From positions 67,903,207-67,967,206 of the forward strand of contig NC_069125.1 in assembly GCF_026914265.1 (NCBI RefSeq): a stretch of 64,000 nucleotides of DNA, read 5' to 3'. Below the pieces are notes generated by a model. It did no database searches and was not told the origin of the DNA. It was given only the letters and a program-made list of their open reading frames with translations. Positions 11,753 to 24,170 of the stretch are shown one piece after another (within the stretch, counting starts at the first letter, position 1; each line of letters opens with the position of its first letter). The position numbers were made by a program, and so were the translations under genes. This DNA is from Mya arenaria (taxonomy: Eukaryota; Mollusca; Bivalvia; Myida; Myidae).

Positions 11753-13886
11753 TAATGAGAAGAGGGCACATTGTATCTGGCTATGAAGAACTTGAACATT
11801 ATGAATTTGACAGGAAATGGAAGGAATTGAGCTTATATAAAGAACTACTAGGGTATATTCAACAGCCAAACATGTAAAACGTGTTATTATTAAAGCAAAG
11901 TATAAGTTTTTGGGAATATTTATGCGAAAAGCAACAAAAGGAATACTTGATTATCTTTTAAGCATTAGGGTGTACATATTGCTCTGTATGAAGGCAGACG
12001 GACGGCATTATAAAAAAAGTGCACGATGCAATACCCTTCCATAACCTTTAAGGATAAAACCGTTAACTCTATATATTGGTTACTTATTTTTGGGACAGTG
12101 TTAATGTAAATAATGATGTCATACAAATCACCAGTTAATACCTTAAAGACTTTTCAATTTATGCTCCGGAAAAGACTCAAAAAGATATGGATTAATGGAG
12201 AAAAGTATACTTGTCCCGATGTCACAGGACGGACGGACGGGACAAGGTGATTCCTATATAGCCCAAACCACTACGTGGTGGGGTTATAATAATGTATAAT
12301 TATAGTTAATCATCAAATCATTTGTTGTTTTCTGTTGAGTTTAGTTTACTAACATTATAATATCATCATATGCCTAAAAGGATATTTTAACAGTCAGAAT
12401 GTATTCATATTCGATGCCATGTACAGTACGTTGAATAGTTTGGTTCGTAGAAACAAGCAGCGGAGCTACATGTACAGTAACCTTAAATGACAAAAGTCTT
12501 CAAGAAACACATTTCCCTCTTCAACATAACAAAAGTGCAAATCCGATGACAGTGACAACAAAGTGATCACTATGTGTATGCCATGCTTATCAACCGACAA
12601 ACTACGAACAATTAAAAACCAACTTTTGTCAATGTCTTTTTTTCTCCCACTAATGGCAATGCTGTTCTTATCGGTGTATTATTGAAACATAATAAAGTAC
12701 ATGTTACCAATAACGATGCAATCATGAGTTGAAGTTATTACATCTATAACTTATTTTTCCTTATATAAATCAATAGACTTTTTGTGAAACGATCAACAAA
12801 GTGTGATTTTGTATGCTCATGTAGTGATATGGCTGGTATTTAATGCAGACAGTCGTAACTGTCATCTAGTTAATATTGAATTATTGCGTCCTTACACCAA
12901 ATATTATTATCTGCCTAAGTCAGCAGTACTTCACTATAAGAACAATCATTAAATCTTAATCGGCCTAATCAATACAAATAGTTTACTTAATCATATTGTG
13001 TGCACTACCTTTTTGGAACCATAGCAGTAACAGGTGGCATTGCAGGGGGCACTATGTTCGAGGTGGATTGACACGACTGCAGGCTATGCACATGTAGCTG
13101 ATTTGGCAGCGGGCTGCAGCACCATACACGATGGACTTATTGCTGCAGTAATATATACAAATATAAATACATAAGTGTAACTTAAAAACACAGGTATATA
13201 TATTTATATATACAACATTTGAATCACAACTTGGTCTGGAATGATAACATAATATATCCATGTTATTCAAATGTTATAACAATCACTTTATGATTAAACA
13301 TAATCATTTTAAAGTTTAAATTTATATAATGAAAGCAAACACGTTTTTCTGATCCATATTAATTTCGAAATAAAGTCAATTTTAAAAATCCCTTGACAGA
13401 TACATCCATGATTATCATTTAATGCAGTTCAATATAAAATCTTAATACTAAACGCAAAGGTTTTTACCTCAGATAACCCTCGATGGCTGAATAATCAGCT
13501 TAATCATATGTTAAACAATTTTACCAAATTTACAAAAAAGCATCTTGATTTTATAATGAAATTGTAAATATTAACATATGTTTTCAAACTGATAAGATAT
13601 TATAAAATACTATATTTTCAAAACTTGGTTTTTGCTTACTTTGGTGCATCTGATACACTTTTCAAATCAGATTTATTTTAGTTATTCATTTCCAAAATCT
13701 AAAAAATATCACAGAAAGTCGATGGACTGACTTCTGAGACAAAGGAGTATAGTTATTATTAAATATATAATGCTAGTTGAGAAACAAAACAATAATTATT
13801 ATGTGACTTTTGTACAAATCCTAAAATATTTAAAGGTGAAAAATAAGTTGCAACTAATACATAATTTACCTTCTCCTCCGCCTCAT
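11753..13886. other. Non-coding DNA with a dispersed-repeat terminus at 12120-12290
   Basis: Mostly anonymous AT-rich sequence. The segment 12140-12290 has the look of a bivalve dispersed-repeat end: GGACGGACGGACGGGACAA, then TGATTCCTATATAGCCC and a small hairpin (CCACTACGTGGTGG) before GTTATAAT. I recall this layout from other clam sequences, but that is memory, not a search. No coding exon was found up to 13886. Confidence 0.45.
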
Positions 13887-15065
13887 CTACTTTGGAGGAG
13901 GCTCGCGGCCTGTCAGGCCTGCCATCTGGCTCCGCTCCACGTCCGTCTTGATGTGCGATAATTTCTTTATACGCTCATCAAGGGTTGTAATGCAGACACC
14001 CTGGGCATCCACTCTGAAAGTCAATTGTTTATTTTTTCAAATTGTATTATTTGAATACACTTAGAGGATATGGGGCGGGGTGGGGCGGTGCAGGGTCGGG
14101 GCTGTGATCAAAACTAGCGAACAATATATACGTAAGTTAACAAATTAACATATAAGAATATCTTTCTGATACAAATCGTTACATTCTGTGAATAAAACAA
14201 AACAAAACAAAAATATCAATGATCGGAATAAAGATCATTCCATTGGCAGGGCAGATCTGATCAATGTCCTCATCCGTCAAAGTCAAAGTTCCATAACAAT
14301 ATTATGAAAAAATAACCTACCGCTCCTCAATCTTCTCCCACGATTTGTCTTTATCAATACTAGTAATTCCAGGGGAGAACTTGCTTTCAACGGAATGAAA
14401 CTTATCAAAGAATGAATTCCTCACCACTTCATGCTCTGCCCTCGACCAATTCTCATTTCTCTTCAGTTTTTGCGGCGTCGCCACTGTTGTATATTCCCTA
14501 GACAAAGCTTGTTTACTTTTTGACAGGTGCGCGCGAAGGGAGATTTCTTCTTCCAGATGGAGATTTATGAATTATTTACGCCTACGCAAATTCTTCACAC
14601 GTACGAAATTTTAGTAAAACGCACGTACGCAATTCGTATTCTTTACGTAATTGAAAATGTACGTGGAAACTTACGAAACACTTACAAACCGTTCCTAAAA
14701 CGGGGTCCTGATGATGATCTAAATCATGTGGCTGCATTCAAAATCTTGATATTTTTTTTTATATATATCTTAACTTCTTGATATGGAATATTCGATTCTT
14801 GCAAATAATATTTAAATAAAACAAGATCGACATAAAATATAATAAAAATGCTTTTTATAGAGCGGTATTTCAGAAATGCGACAAACTGCCTGCCACGTCA
14901 AAATAAAATTCAAATATTTATATTCTACAACCTGCGTATCAAAGGAATGTCGTATTTACGTACGAAGACATTTTACAGGTAGCTACGGAATGGCATTAGT
15001 TTTGCAGGAATATAGAGTTCCCGTGTAACGTCACACATAACCCGGCATCCAAAGCTGTCAGCCAT
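13887..15065 (-). CDS. Myb/SANT-like DNA-binding protein, short (possible pseudogene)
   Basis: Minus-strand gene; the exon-2/exon-3 junction is well supported. Exon 2 (14497-14321) reads NWSRAEHEVVRNSFFDKF and KFSPGITSIDKDKSWEKIEE. Exon 3 (14013-13887) reads TTLDERIKKLSHIKTDVERS and ends in GREPPPK then TAG. The donor at 14320 and acceptor at 14014 join in phase. The spaced tryptophans, the KFSPGIT block and the LKKLS..KT block match Myb/SANT-like (Myb_DNA-bind_5) proteins, which include MSANTD/NAIF1-type and Harbinger-associated factors. A plausible exon 1 (15065-14977, starting MADSFGCRVMCDV) has a GT donor and joins in phase, giving 130 residues in total, but it is speculative. After GREPPP the neighbouring frame continues KVDEAEEKV, as family members do, so a one-base deletion may have truncated this copy. 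Without exon 1 no ATG precedes the domain. Confidence 0.6.
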
Positions 15066-15069
15066 CTTG

Positions 15070-15619
15070 TAGGCATACAATAGACTGACTCGGTCGTGAT
15101 AAATATTTTGAAAACTCGAAAATCTTCCGCTAAAGATCGGCCGAAAACAAAGTTTTTGTTATCTTAAGTTTTCAGCTATAGGGCACGTATTTTTAAATTG
15201 TTTATCGTAATGGTGGCCTCCATGAATAATGAAGAAGTTAAATTGATTTCAAAATTTCAAATCACAATAGTCTTCAAAGCGATTGTTCATACAAAGTGAC
15301 GACCAAACCGTGTATTATATAATTGCCTCATTATCAGGTGAAACAAACTTATGTCAATTTATGAGTCTACATATGAGAAATCTGGACGGAGTCACCTCTC
15401 CTCAGAGACTGACCTGCTAGGAAGTGTTCGATTAGAGACATTTAGGTAAGAATTTGCATCAATATCCACAGGTTGCATCGTCTCAGTCACACTTGACCAT
15501 TCTGAGATGCACTAAATCCTGTTTAGTTGTTGTCGAACTTTAAATATCCCAACCGTCCAAAAATGCACAGTTTTGTTTGAGTGTTAGCTCAATTAGCTAA
15601 ATAACTTGTACAGAACGAA
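15070..15619. other. Non-coding DNA upstream of the Myb/SANT-like gene
   Basis: Possible promoter side of the minus-strand gene at 13.9-15.1 kb. No recognisable core promoter element or other exon could be supported. Confidence 0.3.
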
Positions 15620-16690
15620 CGAACACAATTTTATTTAATAGAAAGACTCCAGCCATAATGCATGTTACAATGGAAATCAAATATAACAAAATAACTATGT
15701 GTGACTAAAAAGAGTTGTGTCTCTTAGTTAACAAAGTTAATTAATATCGAAAGCTATTATGAGCTTATGAACATAAAGAGCAGTAGATTTAATATGGGTA
15801 ACATTTTCAGATGTCATCAGGTTATAGAAATGAACAATGTCACTATTTCCAATTCCAAGAAAGCAAATGCTTTTCGCGGATGTCATTAACACTAGTGATC
15901 CCTCAAAAATACATGATATTCATCTTCAATAGCAAGTATGTCTTTGTCCAATAAACAATAAATACAAAAGCGATCATCTCTATCAATACTAAACAATTTC
16001 AATATGGAGTTTATGACTAGAAGTTCTAAATCTAGCCAATGATTTTCGTACAGGGAACGGTATAGCTGATATTTAGGTATCTTTCAAGATTCAATAAAAA
16101 CTTTTATAAGCATTTATAAATATCGCCACATGAGGAATTATTTACATCATCAAGCCACGTGTGTCCACAACAATCAGCAGTTTTTGTTTTAAAATGATAC
16201 ATAAATATATTTATATGTCCAACATCCTTTGCAATCCAAGCATAGTCAAAACCATATGCAAACAGTATTTTTTTTATATAAGTTGCCCATGTACGCCTAC
16301 CTAAATTATTGAGATTTCTTATCATAATATACGAATATCTAGGGAATCTATCTTCAGGCATTTGTAATAGTTTGCACCAATAGTTTACACATTTGGAGAC
16401 ATAAACAGTGATCATTGGTAATCTACCACATTCACCTAAAGCAACACAATTATTTCATAATACAATAATTTCATTAATTAGTTTTATTCAGATTAAACTG
16501 CAGCCCATATTCATTACCGAAGTCGGAATAGTGTTTAATTGTCGCTGAAGGTTTATAGTAGTATCAGCACAATTGTCCACATCATCCGCGCACAGTACAC
16601 ATTGTTTATGGGTAATAGTCTCCGTAATAAAACTACCACAGAGGACTCCCCTATTATTTATTGTCGAAACTGAGTACAGCCCCACACCGG
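15620..16690 (-). mobile_element. Decayed LINE fragment (end of RT and C-terminal region)
   Basis: Read on the minus strand, 16685-16488 contains an RT-like CADDVDNCADTTINLQRQL block (the Y/FADD box region). 16415-16104 contains NYWCKLLQMPEDRFPRYSY and WATYIKKILFAYGFDYAWI, and 16050-15890 reads RFCIYCLLDKDILAIEDEYH. In that order these are the catalytic box, the thumb/linker and the Cys-rich C-terminus of a LINE ORF2. The family differs from the 5-10 kb element. Multiple stops and frameshifts and a missing 5' part show an old, 5'-truncated insertion. Confidence 0.7.
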
Positions 16691-19600
16691 TCGCACTTTT
16701 CGTCCACTACACCACTCGTGGAATACAGCCGTTGGTGCTCACGTGGTGAAATATATTACGATCTTACATTGAAATAAACAATTATCCTCCATATAGTATG
16801 ACATTTTGTATGTAGTGTAAGTTATTTGACACGATTAACAAAACAAAATTAACAAAACATTTATTCATTTTCCACGCTCATGTAAGTTTTGAAATGTCTT
16901 TAAAGTTTGTTTACATTTCAACATTGTAGTTTTGGGAATTTTCATCCACACATTGATAAATACAATTATTGTTAAAAGTAGAACGAAGTGTCTGATTTAA
17001 AAAAACAACAACACACCAATCATCCGACAGCTTTGAACACAAAATGATTCTGAAATTTTTATATTAATTTATTAACTTCTGCAGTTTCAAAATAGCTTAT
17101 AAAAGCGCGAAGTGGTTTTATGACTAAAATATTGTCATACTATTTTTAGCAATATTTATATGAAAAACTAAAGAAACAAGTCCAGTAGTCGAAAGTTTAA
17201 ACACGAAACTCATTTAATGGCACAGGGTGAACGCTAGTGACATAAAATCAAACAATAACAAACCAGAAAGGTGGAACAATAGCACAAAACTCCACAAACA
17301 ACACAATACATCCATACTACATATAAACTAACTAGGGGTGTTTATCAAGGATTGTTAAGTACCGCCCTCGAACGGTCAATAAAATTAAAATTACTTGGGG
17401 TTTAAACTAGTAAAACCAGTTTGTTTGCACATCCTCACTCTTATCCAAACATTACTGAATAAAGTAAAAATGTAAATGGTAAAACATATCAGTATGCATT
17501 AACCTTGAGGAAACTTAATAATAAATCAAATAATAATAAACTAAATAGGTAAACCCCAAGACATTCTATGATTAGTGATCCCGACTCTATCTGCAGGCGA
17601 AGGAGTACAATTCAGAGTACCTAATGCAAAAACTTTTCAAAGATATGATGCAGTTATTGTTTGTAACTATAAAAATCCCACACGGTCTACCTTAGCTAAA
17701 AAAAGGTTTAAAACTGTGTGATCATAGAGTTTCATAATAAAAAACATCATTGTACTTAAACTGGGAACAAACAAAGAAAACATTTTTAAAAATAAAAACA
17801 CAACAAGTATTTGCTAAAATCTTCTTCCAAATAATTACCCTTAGTAAAATTTTGAAAAAAAGTCACGTCACACGCTGAAGCATTCCTAGCGAGCCAAAAA
17901 CGGCTTGAAAGATAACAAGCATCTACATTTTTTTATTAATTAAAGGACTGAAAGCTTAGTTGTGTAAGGTCGCAATATTCAACTTTATATTTTGTATAAG
18001 GAACTACTCTTCAAAATAAGGCTAAAATAAGATCACAGCAATTCATTGAGTCTATCTGCCCAACCAGCTGCTTGAAACATCTTAATTTACGAACTACGAA
18101 GTCACTATCAAAATAGGGATGCGCAATACTGTTAGCAATACTACTCTTCAGTTGAATTAAAATCTTGCAGAAAGTATCATAATGTACTCAATGCTTAGAT
18201 TATACGTAGTTTTACATTTATTTTATTCAGTCAGAATAAAGCAGGTCAGAATGTACCTATTCTATTTTTGTTATTATCTACCGCTTATTATAAGTACCTA
18301 ATCTTGTGAATAGCAGTAAAGAGCCGCTTAAATTATAACTTTACAGTTAGTTTTGCAGTCGGAAGATAGCTGATGTGGCTTATGTTTCATGGTATATATC
18401 TGACTGTAAGTTGATAATATGAACATGTACATGTTATTTTTATTATTCTTTATTACCCTAATGCCGTGTTATGCACTAGTCTCACAATATGAAAATGAAT
18501 GTTGCAGATGTGATGTCTTGAACTTTATTTGTGTTGTATGATGTCACAGAAACATGCAGATTTAATTGCACTTCTATCGTCAAAGATAACAAATGTATCC
18601 TCATAAATGAAATATATTCTGTACCACACATAAATCAATCAATCTTAAAAGCACCATTTCAGCTGATATGCACGTATGCTGCAGATATATGAAATAATTA
18701 TATTTACAGAAGATATTCGGAAGTCAGATTCAGCAAGTGAAAAAGCAAATGAATACTTATTTTGCCACATTGTCCCTTGAATCTTCCATATAGTTTGCAT
18801 TGTACTTGTACATCAAATAACATTAACTTAAAAAGACCCAAAACAAAATTAAGGCATGTAAACCCTTACTGTTATAAAATACGTCAAGTAGCATATATTA
18901 AAGGATTTCAAATATGATTTAGATTAAGAGTATCAAACTAAAGAATCATATAGGCATTTGGATTCTTAACTGGGGTGGGGGTCGATTATATTGTTCTTAT
19001 TACCAACACATTTATCCTATTTCACCTACTTTTTAACGAATTCATCAAATGAATGAAATTGATTTATCGCTTTTCGTTAAAAGGACTTATAGTCTATTAG
19101 ATGTTTACTTTAGATATCTCACCGACAGTTTTTCAACCCTTTCAGCGCTTTGATTTGTACATGGTGGCAAAGAGATCTTATCTGTTTGTCAAGGGAGATC
19201 ACTGCATAGGTGATTGATGTAATGACTGCACGTCATTGCGTACACTTATTAACGCTCTTTAGTAACTATTATTGTATGAACTAACATATTTAAGGCACAC
19301 TGATCCATGCTGCTCTCAACACAGCCACTGTAGTTTTAAGGGAAACACTACTTACCATATAGAAAGTGTTCTGGGTTCAAACGCCAGCGGTGGTAAACTA
19401 GAAATGCGTTTTGAAGGTAATTAGTTCTCGTCGAAAGTATCCAAAAATATTGCGTAAATTGAACATTTACATGTTTTGTCAATATTTTACAGCCCAAATG
19501 TCAGTGTTATGACATTTTGACAATAAATGTATTGTACTGTTTTCGTGAGAGTTTTGAATTAAATGCTTTACAATATTATATTGATGTATATGTTACCAAG

Positions 19601-20176
19601 TTTTTTTAAACACATTTAATCCGATATATCTGAACATATTATAAATATTGAGGTTTGTTTAATGTTTCATTCCAATGTAAGAAGTTCTTAACTGTATCCA
19701 TGTTAAAAATTGCTAGTGTGCAGTTATTGCAGCAAAATGCACAAATATATCTACTTACACATACTAGTACTAGTTGGTGATATTATCATTTGTTTTATAC
19801 TTGGTTATGCTTAGAAAAAGTATAACGTCAGCTGTCTGTTGTACATGCAGACTTTTGCAGATAAGTTGAATTTTAATATGCTGATAAAATTAACTTTCAC
19901 TATTCTAAGACACTGATTAAAGTTCTAGTATTAGCCTTCTATATGTGACTCCCCCTCCCCCAAATATATATATCACAACTTCTGTGTATTGATCTTTATG
20001 GTTGTCGGCTGTCCATCAGATTTCAGATCTGAGTATCCTGCTTTGCAGTTTTGGAGGTTTTATTATACAAATGAACAAATGGTATTGTCTAATAGAGTTT
20101 ATGTTTACTTTTTCAAATGAGATGTCTTACAATGCTTTAGAATAAGATTAAGGGAAACATATAATGCTAATGTTAT
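16691..20176. other. AT-rich non-coding DNA
   Basis: About 3.5 kb without a supported exon, RNA gene or clear repeat. A B-box-like GGGTTCAAACGCC at about 19375 could be the remains of a tRNA-derived SINE, but no A box is convincing. Confidence 0.5.
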
Positions 20177-20653
20177 TTATAATAGCCCAATTATATGATT
20201 TAGCCATGATGCTTCATAACTCGGAAAATATAATGGCGATAATGTAATTAACGAAGATGAAAATATATCAGTTATAACAACTATCAAAAGACTTATAACT
20301 ATTATTTGTTTATTGTTTATTTCCCATCGGTTAAATAATAAATACATTAGTAATGCAAAGTGTTTATACAAGAATATGTTATGCATTAGTGAGACAATGA
20401 GATTATCTTCTTTAAAAGTGTCGATGGCCCTGACCCAATAAACAAATACAGGTAATTGACCCTTGCAGTAAACAAGGGATGCACAACATGGAATTAGCCT
20501 GCCAAACAATCCCAAAATTAGGCCTTCAAGGAAATTTATGTAAAGCCGTGTTATTCGCTCCTGAATATGTTGATTTTTGCTCACAATATAAGATAACGTG
20601 TACCTTTTAAGAGCAGAGCAAATATAATGATTTGAAAGCGATATTTGGGACAT
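20177..20653 (-). CDS. Open frame of 158 codons, unrecognised; probably not a gene
   Basis: A long open frame for such AT-rich DNA. The product would have several hydrophobic stretches (for example around LEGLILGLFGRLIPCC and IIVISLLIVVITDIF). No domain is recognised, no splice or poly(A) context was found, and the composition matches the surrounding non-coding DNA. It could be a repeat-derived frame, a decayed membrane-protein exon or chance. Reported only because its length is at the edge of what chance gives. Confidence 0.15.
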   Translation of the reverse strand: MSQISLSNHYICSALKRYTLSYIVSKNQHIQERITRLYINFLEGLILGLFGRLIPCCASLVYCKGQLPVFVYWVRAIDTFKEDNLIVSLMHNIFLYKHFALLMYLLFNRWEINNKQIIVISLLIVVITDIFSSSLITLSPLYFPSYEASWLNHIIGLL

Positions 20654-20879
20654 ATGAGGTCATATTTTAATAATTAAAAAGGGCTGAGCAAGCGATTAAG
20701 ATTTTACTTGATTTACCTGATTTGTTGTCGAGCCCGCTCATAGTTGACATAATGGCGTTTCTGTGTAAGAGTGGGCGGAAGAGCATCCGTCTGGAATGAA
20801 AACTGTCTGGGCTGTTTATTGACCATACATTAAAGTGTTGTTTTAAGGTTCACCATGATGAGGTGGCGTATCGCGCATG

Positions 20880-21320
20880 TGTGTCAGGTCTATACATCAA
20901 AGTTCAAGGTCCAGTCTGTATCTTGACCAGGCATGATAGTATTTTCAAAGAACTTGCAATGAAGGTTGGTTTGTTGCACGCAAGACCTAGTTCTGTACCT
21001 CAAAGATCTAGGTCACGCTTAGAGGTCAATGGTTAGAATTATTGTTGATAGGACTTTTCAGAGCAACCTCTCAACCAAACATTTCCCTGGAAACGTTGCA
21101 TATTTTCATCAAGATAACTTAGCGTGTTGTATACAATGTATGTCATTAAAGGTCACGGTCATATTTCGAGACTAAACGTCAAAATAAGTACTGTTGATAG
21201 GACTCAGGTCTGGACTGAACAGTGTTTAGACTGTATGCGTAAGACTCAAATGTGTACAAAGGTCAAGGTCACCGATAGAGGTCAGCGGTTTAAATATGTC
21301 TGTATTAAAGGCACTTCCGA
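20880..21320. repeat. Degenerate GGTCA-rich tandem repeat
   Basis: Recurrent phrases such as AAGGTCAAGGTC, TCTAGGTCACGCTTAGAGGTC and TGTTGATAGGACT(T) return at roughly 100-200-base spacing. This is an old, diverged tandem repeat of the GGTCA-rich class also seen at 37 and 62 kb. The open frame across 21124-21336 is a by-product. Confidence 0.5.
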
Positions 21321-22820
21321 TGTGCTCGACATGTAGCCTGTTGGCGTCTACTTCTAAATGTCATGGACTTTTTTAGGTTACCAAGCTATGATCAATTTGT
21401 AAAAATACTTATGTTAAAAATTTAGCTTAGTACTATTCAAAGCTGATAGGCAATTTCATTGCCTGGAAATGTAGGTTATTATCTTAATGAAGATAGTAAC
21501 GAAGCTTAAATTATTCAATTATTTTGAAATAACGTATGATCAGTATAGTTAAGCGTTTAAACAAATCTCTGAAACTAAGATCATGTGACATGTCGCCTTT
21601 TTTGGGTCTAGACGAATGGATATATTATGATTTATTAATATGAATATATGAGATACACTTACTTATATAAATGTATACTTGATACCATCTTCTTGTTTAA
21701 GACAACAATCCACTTCTTTTTCGTATCGGTGCAGGTGTAACACCATAAACTTAGCTGAATATAACAAAGCGCATAGATATGGATTAATAAAATAGACCCC
21801 TGCACAGATATATCATTATGCCCATTTTTTAAAAGATTCCATAACATCTCTAAACTTGTAATCTGGTCACACGGATACAATCAGGTCTTCAGTCACAGAT
21901 GGAAGACTATTTGTCATTCCAGTCAGTCGCCTAGCTACATTCACAGGGCTTAAAGGTGGATAACAGGACCATGACTGAGATAAATAGACATAGGCGGTCG
22001 GTCATCTGGTGAAAAAAATACGTCAACAAAAGTTATTTATCAACATTTCTTGCTGTCGTCTCATTGCTTTTATAGCGAAACCGCCATTTTGTTGACGTTT
22101 GTTGAGACCTGCTGATCCGGATTGGTGCAGTTAGATTTTTACCAAAAAAGTAACGTACGTTTACCGGTCTAAAGCTTAACATGAATTAAGGACGGCATTA
22201 TTTTGACGTTGTGTACATTGCGTTGCAACGATGCAATAGAGTTATTGTGATTAGCATGGCAAGGAACAATTAACATACACTCACAGAGCTTTTTCAGCCG
22301 ACTATGAAGCTAGACCGGTTGGCAAATATTATAAAATAAACCTGTCACTGTGTGTTGTTGTGCCAAAGAAAAACAATGCACAATAAGTTGGTATTATTTC
22401 AAATATAAAGGGGTTAATCTAAAACTTAGTCATAAAAAGTAGTATTATACAAAAGTCTGATTAATTTTAAACAACGATGAACATGTGATCACAGAACAGC
22501 GGTATTATGTAATAGTTGTGGATAATCTTATTTACTTGACTGATTCTCTTAAAATATATACTGCATGCTTATTGCATGCATGTCATTTTATTAAGCTTTC
22601 TTCATTTGTTTTGCAATTTGTCTTTTTTGCAAGTGTTGTCTGTTCTGTAAATGTGTGTTTCTTGAATTATGTAGTTAATTAATTGTAGCGTTTATGCTTT
22701 CATATGTTTACGACAATAAACACTTCTGTCTGTCTGGTCTGTTTGTATGTCTTTCAAACATATCAGTAAATGATAATCTCATTCTCTTGGCTGAGTGCCC
22801 GGATAGGTTATGGTTATGTT
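21321..22820. other. Non-coding DNA
   Basis: No supported gene. A GC-richer patch near 22070-22130 has no coding frame I can defend. Confidence 0.45.
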
Positions 22821-22851
22821 CGGAGAGAGAGAGAGGGGGGGGGGGGGGGGG

Positions 22852-22897
<46 letters not shown>
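22821..22897 (+). repeat. Compound microsatellite (GA)n-(G)18-(AG)n
   Basis: A GA run, then 18 consecutive G (22835-22852), then an AG run to 22897. The same G-run/AG-run combination recurs at 33422-33454, and related sequence follows both. Confidence 0.95.
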
Positions 22898-22900
<3 letters not shown>

Positions 22901-22985
22901 ATGTGGAATATGTTCATGTCATGTCCATTCCATTGCTAAGTACATTACTATTTTATTCCATTTTAATACCACCCTAACCATTTCC
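22898..22985 (+). repeat. SINE 3'-body-like segment, copy 1
   Basis: The stretch around 22930-22975 (CCATTGCTAAGTACATTAC, then TTTTAATACCACCCTAACC) aligns with 33798-33860 downstream of a tRNA-like head. It looks like the 3' body of the same short interspersed element, here without a head. Confidence 0.45.
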
Positions 22986-23076
22986 TGTATATTTAGTTTA
23001 AACTTATGTATTTTACAGCGGTTGTGAAACAAGTTATTACATAATTATATCAACCACTCTGATACTACGCAAGATT

Positions 23077-23160
23077 TTGTTGTGGGGGAACCGGAGTACC
23101 CGAATGAAACCCACTTGTCGTGCTTGGTGACCATAAACCACACTCACATGCGCCCTGACA
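23077..23160 (-). mobile_element. SINE body fragment, minus strand
   Basis: Its reverse complement reads ATGTGAGTGTGGTTTATGGT, then CACCAAGCACGACAAGTGGG and GGGTACTCCGG, followed by CCCCCACAACA. I recognise this as the conserved body that follows tRNA-type heads in bivalve SINEs. The head at 37799-37874 ends in the same ATGTGAG. Family assignment is from memory. Confidence 0.5.
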
Positions 23161-23164
23161 TAAC

Positions 23165-23420
23165 ACAAACTTAATTGTGTCCTGTTTCCGACTAAAATAT
23201 CAACTCATTGATTCGGAGTCGAGATAGGGCACTTACACATCTTGGAGGAACGTTAAAGGAGTAGGATGGTCAGTTGTACATAGCTCACGTTATACAGTGA
23301 CATTAATTAAGGAGATTAAACCGCGATTGTATTTCCAGTCTCACGGCCATACCCGTTGCTGCGGATCGCCGTTTTTGAAGCAACTCTACTTTTAATAGCT
23401 TTTGATTAGTACTTCTGACT
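23165..23420 (+). repeat. Dispersed/duplicated repeat, copy 1
   Basis: Aligns over about 240 bases, same orientation, with 35281-35515: TTTCCGACTAAAATATCAA, GAGATAGGGCACTTA, GATTGT.TTTCCAGTCTCAC and TTTGATTAG are shared in order. Either a dispersed element or part of a local segmental duplication that also includes the G-run/AG-run microsatellites. Confidence 0.7.
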
Positions 23421-24170
23421 TTAAAATAAAGTGTCCGAACTGTAAGGCAGCCGTTTTCAGTCGTTAATTCACAGAAATGGACTAAAAAAAAAAATCAATG
23501 GTCATTCCAAACCTTAACTAGATATCTCATTGTTCATTGTAAAATAAGTCAAACATCATAAAGAAGTCTGGGTAACAAGCTCCTAAGAACTCTGATTGTT
23601 TAAAAGTTGATTTTTTTTTTATTTCCCCGCGGATGAAATTTCCAGAAAAGTAAGACAGACCATATTTTAAGTGTAATCACAACGAGTAAATAGCTGGCCT
23701 TACTTTTCTGTTGTTGTTTTTTGTTGTTGTTTTTATAAGAGTTACACTGTAACTTATTAAGGGACTAAGAAAAGCATTAAATGTAATGATCGCAAAGGAT
23801 AATTACACAAGTATAAACAAAGTAAATGAATATTCCACTCGATAAAAGGGATAATTATGCCCTGTTCACTAAAAATCGCCTTCGCACAAGGTCTTCTGGA
23901 ATCTGGAGACATAGTTTGTTATTGAGAGGTAGTAGTATTTCTGATGAATTTTGTGGAGCAGTAGTGTCTTTGAGTGTTTCACACTATTTCTTGTCAGCAG
24001 AAAATACGTTTATACTTAAAATATAGCCGAACAATTCAAGCGTTGTCTTGTTGAATTAACATTTCTGTTTTCTCAGTGTAAGGCCTTTTTCATGTAAACG
24101 TCGTAGGGCGGCTGTCATTCTACTGTCGTGTTGCTCCTGCGAATTGCCATACACAATTAAGTCATGGCTG
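23421..24170. other. Non-coding DNA
   Basis: No exon or RNA gene supported. It contains only short A/T runs and GTT-repeat slippage near 23710. Confidence 0.4.

Noticed and set aside
11466..11877. Several long open frames on both strands around 11.5-11.9 kb
   Set aside because: They are translations of a 20/21-bp minisatellite with no independent coding evidence.
22694..23027. Open frames crossing the G/AG repeat
   Set aside because: Poly-Gly/Arg-Glu and Pro/Ser-Leu strings are microsatellite translation only.
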